Of a stretch of 15,860 nt of DNA, positions 5,928 through 12,651 are shown in pieces. Under the pieces are notes generated by a model. The model did not search any database. It saw nothing but the letters and a program-made list of their open reading frames with translations, and was not told where the DNA came from. Every line of letters begins with the position of its first letter. The stretch's first letter is position 1. The translations under genes and the position numbers were made by a program. Source of the stretch: Candidatus Limivicinus faecipullorum (GTDB taxonomy: Bacteria > Bacillota > Clostridia > Oscillospirales > Oscillospiraceae); assembly GCA_018711755.1 (NCBI GenBank), contig DVHY01000051.1, positions 1 to 15,860 of the forward strand. The letters are read 5' to 3'.

Positions 5928-7109
5928 ATGGCAACTGTTGTACTGAAAAACGTAAAGAAGATCTATCCGTTCGTCAGCGGCGAGAGCAAGAAGAAAAAGA
6001 AAAAAGGCAACGACGAGCCGGAAGAGAAGAAGGTCAATCTCCAGATAACCGAGCAGGGCGTTGTGGCCGTGCAGGAGTTCAACCTGGAGATAGCGGACAA
6101 GGAGTTCATCGTGCTGGTAGGCCCCTCCGGCTGCGGCAAGTCCACCACCCTGCGCATGGTGGCCGGCCTGGAGGAGATAAGCGAGGGCGAGCTGTATATC
6201 GACGGCAAGCTGATGAACGACGTGGCCCCCAAGGACAGGGATATAGCCATGGTCTTCCAGAACTACGCCCTGTACCCCCATATGACCGTGTATGAGAACA
6301 TGGCCTTCTCCCTGAAGCTGCGCAAGGAGCGCAAGGACGTCATCGACCAGAAGGTGCGGGAAGCTGCGGAGATCCTGGACATCACCCAGTATCTGGACCG
6401 CAAGCCCAAGGCCCTGTCCGGCGGCCAGCGCCAGCGTGTGGCCATCGGCCGGGCAATAGTCCGCGACCCTGCCGTCTTCCTCATGGACGAGCCTCTGTCC
6501 AACCTGGACGCAAAGCTCCGTAACCAGATGCGCGCCGAGATAATCAAGCTGCGCGAGCGTATCAATACTACCTTTATCTACGTCACCCATGACCAGACCG
6601 AGGCCATGACCCTGGGCGACCGTATCGTCATCATGCGTGACGGCTATATCCAGCAGATAGGCACCCCCCAGGAGGTGTTCAACAATCCCCGGAACCTCTT
6701 TGTGGCCGGCTTCATAGGCACTCCCCAGATGAACTTCTTCGATGCAAAGCTGCTCAAGGAGAACGGCAAGTACTATGTGCAGCTGGCCAACGTAAAGGTG
6801 GAGCTGAGCCCGGACAAGCAGGAGCGGCTCCTGGCCAAGGACGTGCAGCCCCAGGACGTTACCCTCGGCGTGCGTCCCGAGCACACCAACCTGGTGGAGG
6901 GCGGCGTGCCCGCCAAGGTGGACGTGTCTGAGATGATGGGCTCTTCCGTACACCTGCACCTGTCCGCCGAGGGCAGGGACGTTATCATCATCGTCCCCAC
7001 CATCGACATGAAGGGCAGCTACAATATCGGAGATACCGTCAGCTTCAGCTTCAGCGGCAACGTGGCCCATGTCTTCTCCAAGGAGACCGAGAAGAACCTG
7101 GAGTGGTGA
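5928..7109 (+). CDS. ugpC: ABC transporter ATP-binding protein, MsmX/UgpC type (sugar import)
   Basis: A 393-residue cytoplasmic ATPase of the carbohydrate-uptake-1 class that powers sugar ABC importers. Motifs: Walker A GPSGCGKST (65-73), Q-loop Q111 in MVFQNYALYPHMTV, signature LSGGQRQR (163-170), Walker B VFLMDEP (183-189), D-loop SNLD and switch H221. A C-terminal TOBE/MalK-like regulatory region (about 240-393) includes GFIGTPQMNFF and VRPEH. Odd: about 30 extra, highly charged residues (about 15-44, with six consecutive lysines) sit between KIYP and VVAVQEFNLEI, where MsmX of Bacillus runs on directly. This explains 393 versus about 365 residues. No permease or binding-protein gene adjoins it, so it probably serves several importers in trans, as MsmX does. 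The RBS (AGGA, 3 bases from ATG) is tightly spaced and may be masked by leader structure. Confidence 0.93.
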   Translation: MATVVLKNVKKIYPFVSGESKKKKKKGNDEPEEKKVNLQITEQGVVAVQEFNLEIADKEFIVLVGPSGCGKSTTLRMVAGLEEISEGELYIDGKLMNDVAPKDRDIAMVFQNYALYPHMTVYENMAFSLKLRKERKDVIDQKVREAAEILDITQYLDRKPKALSGGQRQRVAIGRAIVRDPAVFLMDEPLSNLDAKLRNQMRAEIIKLRERINTTFIYVTHDQTEAMTLGDRIVIMRDGYIQQIGTPQEVFNNPRNLFVAGFIGTPQMNFFDAKLLKENGKYYVQLANVKVELSPDKQERLLAKDVQPQDVTLGVRPEHTNLVEGGVPAKVDVSEMMGSSVHLHLSAEGRDVIIIVPTIDMKGSYNIGDTVSFSFSGNVAHVFSKETEKNLEW

Positions 7110-7138
7110 TCCAAACCGCATAAGCCTATAAGGTATTC

Positions 7139-7167
7139 AGGCCCCCGGTAAAAACCGGGGGCCTTTT
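7139..7167 (+). terminator. Rho-independent terminator of ugpC
   Basis: A 10-bp stem, GGCCCCCGGT (7140-7149) and its complement (7154-7163) around AAAA, is followed by TTTT. It lies 30 bases after the ugpC stop. Confidence 0.9.
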
Positions 7168-7275
7168 GCGTCCTTTGCGGCAGAGCCCGCTGCAGGGGCC
7201 TTTGTGCAGCGCCGACAAAAACGTACCGGGGGACTTTCGCAAATTGTCCAAATATCCAAAACTGAAAAAATGCCC

Positions 7276-7304
7276 TTGAAAAAAACTACGGCTTTGAGTA
7301 TAAT
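7276..7304 (+). promoter_or_regulatory. sigma-A promoter of the uracil/xanthine permease
   Basis: TTGAAA at 7276-7281 and a perfect TATAAT at 7299-7304 with a 17-base spacer. Transcription should start near 7311, leaving a leader of about 190 bases before the permease ATG at 7503. Bases 7168-7275 upstream hold no gene. Confidence 0.88.
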
Positions 7305-7337
7305 CCTCGGGAAAAGAAGATTTAAGGTACACGGAGA

Positions 7338-7430
7338 CCGGCAAAATCGCTCATAGGGAAAGGCCCTGGGAAGACCCTGGCCGCAGAATTTTTGTCTTGC
7401 CGGAGATGGCAGGGCATTTTTTTGCGGCCA
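7338..7430 (+). promoter_or_regulatory. Putative transcription attenuator in the permease leader
   Basis: A terminator-like hairpin, TGTCTTGCC (7393-7401) with GGCAGGGCA (7408-7416), 9 bp with two G-U pairs, is followed by seven T residues (7417-7423). It lies between promoter and gene. CCGGCAA (7338-7344) is fully complementary to TTGCCGG (7397-7403) in the terminator's left arm and loop, so it can act as an antiterminator. Between them folds a hairpin at 7362-7382 with loop AAGA. TGGCCGCA (7378-7385) can also pair with TGCGGCCA (7423-7430) around the whole terminator. I do not recognise the purine, PRPP/ykkC or PyrR consensus in it. Confidence 0.6.
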
Positions 7431-7502
7431 TTTCCCGGCGGGCCCGGGGCAGGGCGGAGCCGGCCTCGCCGGAGAAGAAATCAGAAAAGAGAGGTACGAA
7501 AA

Positions 7503-8846
7503 ATGGGTAAAGAAAAGACTGTAAACGAAGGCCCCATCTATGACGCCCGGACCCTGGGCCCGTCAAAGATGTTCATTCTGGGCCTGCAGCACATGTTTGC
7601 CATGTTCGGGGCCACGGTGCTGGTGCCCGCCCTCACCGGGCTGGACGTGGCCACCACTCTGCTGTTTGCGGGTCTGGGCACGCTGCTGTTCCACCTGCTG
7701 ACCAAGGGCATGGTGCCCGCCTTCCTGGGCTCCTCCTTCGCCTATCTGGCCGGGTACTGGGCCATCGCCCCCAACGGCGAGGCGGAGCTGCTGCCCTACG
7801 CCTGCTTTGCCGTGGCGGTGTCGGGCCTGCTGTATGTGATACTGGCGGCCATAATAAAGAGCGTGGGGGTCAACCGGGTGATGCGCTTCTTCCCGCCCAT
7901 AGTCACCGGCCCCATCATCATAGCCATCGGCCTTATCCTGTCCTCCTCCGCCATAGACAACTGCGGAGCCAATCCCCTGGTGGCGATAGTGGCCATCCTG
8001 GCGGTGATAATCTGCAACATGTGGGGCAAGGGCATGATAAAGATAATCCCCATCCTCATCGGCGTGGTGGTGTCCTACCTGGTGAGCATGATAGTTGACC
8101 CCGCCTCCCGCCAGGCCGTGGCCCAGACCGTGGCCCAGGCCGACTGGATAGGCATCCCCATCCACAAGGACGCCACGGTCTTCGGCCTGTTCATGAACGG
8201 CGCCGATACCGGCATGCTCATCACCGCCTGCATCACCATCGTACCTCTGGCCATAGCCACCATGATGGAGCACATCGGCGACATATGCGCCATCTCCTCC
8301 ACCGTGGAGCGCAACTACCTGGTGGAGCCGGGACTGCACCGCACCCTCATGGGCGACGGCCTGGCCACCACCTTTGCCTCTCTCTTCGGGGCCCCGGCAA
8401 ACACCACCTACGGCGAGAACACCGGCGTGCTGGCCCTGTCCCGGGTCTATGACCCCCGGGTCATCCGCCTGGCCGCCCTCTTTGCCATAGTCCTCAGCTT
8501 CTGCCCCAAGTTCGCCGCCCTGGTCACCGCAATGCCCGCCGCCACCATCGGCGGGGTGTCCCTGGTGCTCTACGGCATGATCTCCGCCGTGGGCGTGCGC
8601 AACGTGGTGGAGAACCAGGTGGACTTCACCAACACCCGCAACGTGGTCATCGCCGCTCTCATCCTGGTGCTGAGCCTGGGCATAGCCACCAGCGCCGAGG
8701 GCGCGGTCCACATCGGCTCCGTGAGCCTCTCCGGCCTGGCGGTGGCCTCCGTGGTGGGCATCGTCCTCAACGCCATCCTCCCCGGCAAGGACTACCAGTT
8801 CCAGCACGAGAGCCAGGGCGCTACCTCCGTGAACTTCAAGGTGTGA
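7503..8846 (+). CDS. uraA: uracil/xanthine permease, NCS2 (UraA/PyrP-like) family
   Basis: A 447-residue polytopic membrane transporter importing nucleobases, most likely uracil (possibly xanthine), probably by proton symport. Recognisable NCS2 features are GLQHMFAMFGATVLVP (27-42), FLGSSFAYL (74-82), MMEHIGD (E256, aligned with substrate-binding Glu241 of E. coli UraA) and NTTYGENTGVLALSR (E305, aligned with Glu290). Length and order are family-typical (14 membrane spans expected). The ATG at 7503 follows GAGAGGT with about 8 bases spacing; an ORF opening at 7392 runs through the leader terminator and is rejected as the start. A GC hairpin (7460-7472) lies just before the ribosome site. It is transcribed alone from its own promoter through an attenuator-like leader and closed by a shared terminator. 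Family is certain; uracil versus xanthine is inferred from the TTYGENTG-type motif. Confidence 0.92.
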   Translation: MGKEKTVNEGPIYDARTLGPSKMFILGLQHMFAMFGATVLVPALTGLDVATTLLFAGLGTLLFHLLTKGMVPAFLGSSFAYLAGYWAIAPNGEAELLPYACFAVAVSGLLYVILAAIIKSVGVNRVMRFFPPIVTGPIIIAIGLILSSSAIDNCGANPLVAIVAILAVIICNMWGKGMIKIIPILIGVVVSYLVSMIVDPASRQAVAQTVAQADWIGIPIHKDATVFGLFMNGADTGMLITACITIVPLAIATMMEHIGDICAISSTVERNYLVEPGLHRTLMGDGLATTFASLFGAPANTTYGENTGVLALSRVYDPRVIRLAALFAIVLSFCPKFAALVTAMPAATIGGVSLVLYGMISAVGVRNVVENQVDFTNTRNVVIAALILVLSLGIATSAEGAVHIGSVSLSGLAVASVVGIVLNAILPGKDYQFQHESQGATSVNFKV

Positions 8847-8868
8847 TTTAGAAATTACAGATATGGCA

Positions 8869-8899
8869 AATCCCCCGGATTTTTCCGGGGGATTATTTT
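8869..8899. terminator. Bidirectional terminator, permease / anti-sigma-like gene
   Basis: A perfect 11-bp stem AATCCCCCGGA / TCCGGGGGATT with a TTTT loop lies 22 bases after the permease stop. The plus side continues ATTTTA and the minus side ATTTGCC. It separates convergent genes and probably serves both, more strongly the permease. Confidence 0.8.
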
Positions 8900-8957
8900 A
8901 TGAATGCTCTTGCACAGACATTAGCCTGGGGCCCGGCCCTCTGCGCCAAGGGGAATT

Positions 8958-9797
8958 TCAGCCTCTGCCCAGGTCGAAAGTGCCTATCTGTATCTCGTCC
9001 AGGGGGCTGCCGTAGCCGGGATCGGGAGCCTCGCTCTCCCGTATCTCCATGTTCCTGGCGATCTTCTCCAGGGTCTCCATGCCGTCGCAGCCTCTCACAT
9101 AGGCCAGATAGCCCCGCTCCTGGTCGAACATGTAGATGTAGTTCACCGGCTTCGGCCAGCGCACCGTGGTGCAGTTGGAGTAATCCACCTGTATCTCGGT
9201 GACATCCCAGCAGTCCCAGACCTCCTCCTTGAGCACCGTGGCCTCCCCGTTCAGGACGCCCCGGTAGCCGTTGACAGGCACCGACATGACCCCGGCCTGA
9301 CAGGGGATGATATCGCACTGACACATCAGCCCGTAGCTGTACATCCAGCCCTCAGACATGGATTTTTGTTCCTCATAGTGCTCCCCTTCCTCCGGCAGCC
9401 AGCCGAAGCGGAATTCCGGCATGTTGTATTCCTCCTCAGGGCCGTAGAAGGTGAATACTATGCTGGCCTCGGGGTAAGTCCATTCCTGCTGTTCGGTGAG
9501 ATTGCCCTCTTTGTCGTAAAAGCGCCAGTAGCCGCTGACTTCCTCGCCCTCCTCCACCTTATGGCGCTCCATGGAGAAGAGCCCGGCGGCAAAAGCGGTA
9601 ACGGTCATCAGCGCCGCTATCACTGCGGCTATCAGGACCGTGCGGATAATGTTCCTGCGGCGGAGCCGCCGCCTGTCCATGTTCAGTTTTATGAAAACCA
9701 CCCTTTCTATGCGCCGGACCAGCTCAGCGTCCCGCTTGCCCGGCTCCGCTCTCTCGGGGCAGCAGCCCTCCGTCAAGTCAGTAATTCTGATCTGCAT
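8958..9797 (-). CDS. Single-pass membrane protein, probable anti-sigma partner (DUF4367-like)
   Basis: A 279-residue protein. A short N-terminal cytoplasmic part (1-49) is rich in Arg and ends in RRRLRRRN. One membrane span lies at about 50-73. An extracellular domain of about 205 residues is acidic and aromatic, with six cysteines (about 159, 161, 166, 196, 209, 237). The C-terminal stretch YLAYVRGCDGMETLEKIARNM resembles the end of DUF4367-type domains often found next to sigma factors. The ATG at 9797 lies inside the end of the sigma-factor gene (20-bp overlap) behind GGAGAAAGGGGG, so the two are almost certainly co-translated. Such an arrangement usually means a membrane anti-sigma factor whose outer domain senses an envelope or redox signal. 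Function is inferred from context and topology; no catalytic motif is seen. Confidence 0.65.
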   Translation of the reverse strand: MQIRITDLTEGCCPERAEPGKRDAELVRRIERVVFIKLNMDRRRLRRRNIIRTVLIAAVIAALMTVTAFAAGLFSMERHKVEEGEEVSGYWRFYDKEGNLTEQQEWTYPEASIVFTFYGPEEEYNMPEFRFGWLPEEGEHYEEQKSMSEGWMYSYGLMCQCDIIPCQAGVMSVPVNGYRGVLNGEATVLKEEVWDCWDVTEIQVDYSNCTTVRWPKPVNYIYMFDQERGYLAYVRGCDGMETLEKIARNMEIRESEAPDPGYGSPLDEIQIGTFDLGRG

Positions 9798-10335
9798 AAG
9801 CCCAGCCCCCTTTCTCCAGATACTCTCTCAGCTTTGTGCGCCCCCGCATCAGGCGGCTGCGCACGGCGGCGTGGCCCAGCCCCATCTCCCGGGCGATGTC
9901 CTCCGTCTTTTGGTAGAGGAAATAGCGCCGCTGGAAAATTTCCCGGTCCGGCTCTTTAAGACTGTCCACCGCCGCCCGGCAGGCCGCCGCCAGCTCCTGC
10001 TCCGCCAGGGCCTCATCCATGTCCGGGAGGCTTATATCCAGCATGTCCTCATCCAGGGGGTGCGTCAGTCTCAGCCTTCTCAGCCGGTCCCGGGCGGCGT
10101 TCCTGGCGGTGACGGCCAGCCAGGCCTTCAGCTTCCCCGGCTCCAGGCGGTCCCGGCTGTACCAGGCCGAGCAGAACACGTCGGAGACCAGCTCCTCCAT
10201 GTCCTCCCCGGGCAGGGCCGGGGAGAGGATGTTCCGGGCAATGGCATAGACATAGGGCGTGTATTGCCGGATTATCTCCGCCAGGGCGGCAGGGTCCCCC
10301 TGCCTCAGGGCCTTCAATGTGCGCTTTTCATTCAA
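9778..10335 (-). CDS. ECF-type RNA polymerase sigma-70 family sigma factor
   Basis: About 185 residues with sigma region 2 (about 24-86: YTPYVYAIARNIL, the acidic EDMEELVSDVFCSAWYSRD, then LKAWLAVTARNAARDRLRR) and region 4 (about 120-172: LKEPDREIFQRRYFLYQKTEDIAREMGLG..AVRSRLMRGRTKLREYL, a helix-turn-helix for -35 binding). Regions 1 and 3 are absent, as in extracytoplasmic-function sigmas. I chose the TTG at 10335 because the protein then starts MNEKRTLKALRQGDPAAL, exactly as relatives do, with AAGGAAAGG 13 bases upstream. An in-frame ATG at 10404 adds 23 Gly/Lys-rich residues but would be nearly leaderless from the predicted promoter and lacks a ribosome site. It overlaps the downstream membrane protein gene by 20 bases. 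Confidence 0.88.
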   Translation of the reverse strand: MNEKRTLKALRQGDPAALAEIIRQYTPYVYAIARNILSPALPGEDMEELVSDVFCSAWYSRDRLEPGKLKAWLAVTARNAARDRLRRLRLTHPLDEDMLDISLPDMDEALAEQELAAACRAAVDSLKEPDREIFQRRYFLYQKTEDIAREMGLGHAAVRSRLMRGRTKLREYLEKGGWAYADQNY

Positions 10336-10415
10336 TGATGCATCACGGCCTTTCCTTTTTCCGGGGGCCCCGGCCTTTCCGGCTTCCCCCGAATATGAAC
10401 GCATTCATATATATA

Positions 10416-10442
10416 AACGGAATCCGGGGCCTTTTTGTTGCA
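10416..10442 (-). promoter_or_regulatory. ECF-like promoter upstream of the sigma factor (possible autoregulation)
   Basis: On the minus strand TGCAAC (plus 10437-10442) and CGTT (plus 10416-10419) are spaced by 17 bases, the layout of ECF-sigma promoters (AAC near -35, CGT near -10). It lies directly upstream of the sigma gene, as expected for autoregulation. The motif is short, so chance occurrence cannot be excluded. Confidence 0.4.
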
Positions 10443-10470
10443 GGAAAAAGGGGAAATTTAAAGGGAACGG

Positions 10471-10509
10471 AAAAAAATAACTCCCGGCGAGCTTTTCGCC
10501 GGGAGTTAT
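10471..10509 (-). terminator. Terminator of the nucleoside ABC transporter operon
   Basis: A perfect 14-bp stem (ATAACTCCCGGCGA at 10477-10490 with 10496-10509) around a 5-base loop is followed on the minus strand by a T-run (the A-run at 10471-10477). It begins 43 bases beyond the last permease stop and separates this operon from the sigma-factor operon in the same direction. Confidence 0.9.
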
Positions 10510-10551
10510 GAAAGCACAGGGGAGGGTATAAGGGGGCGTGCTCCGATGCCG

Positions 10552-11547
10552 TTAGCGTTCCTCCCGAAAGTAGGCCAGGCCCAGGGAGGCGGGGGGCTGG
10601 TTCTCCCGCTTGTTGCGCATGGAGGAGATGACCAGCACGATGATGGTGACCACATAGGGCAGCATCTTGTACAGCTCCTTCACCGCCAGGTTGGTGCCGG
10701 AGGGGATGAAGAGGTAGAGGATGTAGAGCCCGCCGAAGAGTATGGAGGCGAAGACGGCCACATTGGGCTTCCAGATGGTGAAGATGACCAGGGCCAGGGC
10801 CAGCCAGCCCCTGTCGCCGAAGGCGTCGTTGGACCAGACGCCGCTGGCGTAGTCCATCACGTAGTACAATCCGCCCAGGCCCGCTATCATGCAGCCCACG
10901 CAGGTGGCCACGTACTTGTAGCGGTTGACGTTGATGCCGGCGGCGTCGGCGGTGTTGGGGTTTTCCCCCACGGCCCGCAGCTGCAGGCCCACCCGGGTGC
11001 GTTTGAGAATGTAAGCGCAGATGAAGGCGATGACTATGGCCACATAGGCCAGGAATCCGTAGCTGAGGAAGACCTGGCCGAACCAGCCCAGGCTGTCGGC
11101 AAAGGGCAGGGAGCGGTTGAAGTAGGCGCTGGTGGCGGAGAGGGCTATGGAGGGGACCTCGCTGTCGGTGAGCTTTATCAGGGAGCCGCCGAAGAAGTTG
11201 CCGAAGCCCACGCCGAAGGTGGTCATGGCAAGGCCGGTGACGTTCTGGTTGGCCCGGAGGGTGACGGTGAGGAAGCAGTACAAAAGGCCCATGAGCAGGG
11301 AGCCCAGCAGGCAGCAGACCAGGGGGATGCCTATGGCAAGAAAGCCGTTGATGGCCTCGGGGTCGGACAGGGACTGCTCATAGAGGAAGGAGCCGATGAC
11401 CCCGGAGATGCCCCCCACGTACATGACTCCGGGCAGGCCCAGGTTCAGGTTGCCGGACTTCTCGGTGAGGGTCTCGCCGGTGCAGCCGAAGAGCAGGGGT
11501 ATGCCCTGCATGACGGCTCTGGGGATAAAGGAGACGAAATCGAACAT
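10552..11547 (-). CDS. Nucleoside ABC transporter permease (second, NupQ-like)
   Basis: A 331-residue polytopic inner-membrane subunit of a BMP-dependent ABC importer (BPD-transp-2 family, like Bacillus YufQ/NupQ). It opens with MFDFVSFIPRAVMQGIPLLF. The family-typical GETLTEKSGNLNLGLPGVMYVGG follows (about 24-46), then several hydrophobic spans and the cytoplasmic coupling region LKRTRVGLQLRAVGENPNTADAAGINV. The tail FREER is short and charged. An AAGGAGG ribosome site overlaps the stop of the preceding permease gene and the gap is 3 bases, so the two permeases are translationally coupled and should be made 1:1. It is the last gene of the operon. Confidence 0.93.
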   Translation of the reverse strand: MFDFVSFIPRAVMQGIPLLFGCTGETLTEKSGNLNLGLPGVMYVGGISGVIGSFLYEQSLSDPEAINGFLAIGIPLVCCLLGSLLMGLLYCFLTVTLRANQNVTGLAMTTFGVGFGNFFGGSLIKLTDSEVPSIALSATSAYFNRSLPFADSLGWFGQVFLSYGFLAYVAIVIAFICAYILKRTRVGLQLRAVGENPNTADAAGINVNRYKYVATCVGCMIAGLGGLYYVMDYASGVWSNDAFGDRGWLALALVIFTIWKPNVAVFASILFGGLYILYLFIPSGTNLAVKELYKMLPYVVTIIVLVISSMRNKRENQPPASLGLAYFREER

Positions 11548-11550
11548 GGC

Positions 11551-12651
11551 TTAGTCCTCCTTCCCGGCTGCCTTGCGCAGGCTTATCTTGTAGTTGATAA
11601 AGAACTCGCAGCCGATGATGAAAAACAGGATGATGCCGGTGATTATGTCGGAGAAGGACTGGTTGAGGCCGAAGTCAGTGGATATCTCTCCGGCGCCCCG
11701 CTCCAGGAAGACCAGCAGCAGGCTGGTGAATATCATGATGATGGGGTCAAACTTGGCAAGCCAGGAGACCATGACGGCGGTGAAGCCCCGGCCGCTGACG
11801 ATGGTGGTGGTGACGGTGTGGTTGATGCCCCCCACCAGCAGCAGGCCCGCCAGGCCGCAGACCGCGCCGGAGATGGCCATGGTGCGGATTATCACCTTTT
11901 CCACCTTGATGCCCACGTAGCGGGCGGTGCGCTCGCTCTCACCCACCACGGCTATCTCATAGCCCTGCTTGGAGTAGTTCAGGTACAGGTACATGAGTAT
12001 GGTGACTATAGCCACCACCACTATGCTCAGCAGGTACTTGCTGGAGAAGAGCTGGGGCAGCCAGCCCAGCTCGCTGCTCTGGTTGATTATGCCTATCTTG
12101 CCGGCGCCCTTGGGGACCTCCCAGAGTATGACGAAGTAGGCCACCAGCTGAGTGGCCACGTAGTTCATCATCAGGGTGAAGAGGGTCTCATTGGTGTTCC
12201 ACTTGGCCTTGAAGATGGCGGGGATGAGGCCCCAGACGGCCCCGGCGGCGATGGCGGAGAGCACCATGGTGCAGATGAGCAGCCAGTTGGGCAGCTTGTC
12301 CGCCAGGAGTATCATGCAGGCGGCGGTGGCCAGGCAGCCGGCCAGGGTCTGGCCCTCGGCGCCGATGTTCCAAAAGCGCATGCGGAAGGCGGGGGTCACG
12401 GCCAGGGAGATGCACAGCAGCACCGACATGTTCTGGAAGGTTATCCAGGTCTTCCTGGCGGTGCCGAAGGCCCCGTCTATCATGGCGGCGTAGACCTGGA
12501 TGGGGTTTTCCCCGGTGGTGACGGTGGTCACCAGGGCGCAGGCCACCAGGGCCAGCACTATGGCCAGCAGGCGTATGCCCCAGGCGGCGTACCAGGGCAG
12601 GCTGCCCCGCTTGACTATATGGACCAGAGGTCCCTTGCTCTGTTTATTCAT
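11551..12651 (-). CDS. Nucleoside ABC transporter permease (first, NupP-like)
   Basis: A 366-residue polytopic membrane protein of the same BPD-transp-2 family. The signature FRMRFWNIGAEGQTLAGC (about 88-105) and KAKWNTNETLFTLMMNYVA (about 148-166) are hallmarks of the permease that pairs with BMP lipoproteins in nucleoside import. The coupling segment QGYEIAVVGESERTARYVGIKV lies about two thirds along. The ATG at 12651 has GGGAGGTAA about 9 bases upstream and overlaps the end of the ATPase gene by 8 bases, giving coupled translation. With the next permease it should form the heterodimeric channel. Confidence 0.93.
   Translation of the reverse strand: MNKQSKGPLVHIVKRGSLPWYAAWGIRLLAIVLALVACALVTTVTTGENPIQVYAAMIDGAFGTARKTWITFQNMSVLLCISLAVTPAFRMRFWNIGAEGQTLAGCLATAACMILLADKLPNWLLICTMVLSAIAAGAVWGLIPAIFKAKWNTNETLFTLMMNYVATQLVAYFVILWEVPKGAGKIGIINQSSELGWLPQLFSSKYLLSIVVVAIVTILMYLYLNYSKQGYEIAVVGESERTARYVGIKVEKVIIRTMAISGAVCGLAGLLLVGGINHTVTTTIVSGRGFTAVMVSWLAKFDPIIMIFTSLLLVFLERGAGEISTDFGLNQSFSDIITGIILFFIIGCEFFINYKISLRKAAGKED

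Noticed and set aside
7311..7502. Purine or PRPP/ykkC riboswitch before the uracil/xanthine permease
   Set aside because: The purine core words (GTTTCTACC, CGTAAATG) and the ykkC-type conserved blocks are absent. Kept only as an unassigned attenuator.
7563..8807. 414-codon minus-strand open frame opposite the permease
   Set aside because: His/Gly-rich shadow lying entirely within the NCS2 permease gene.
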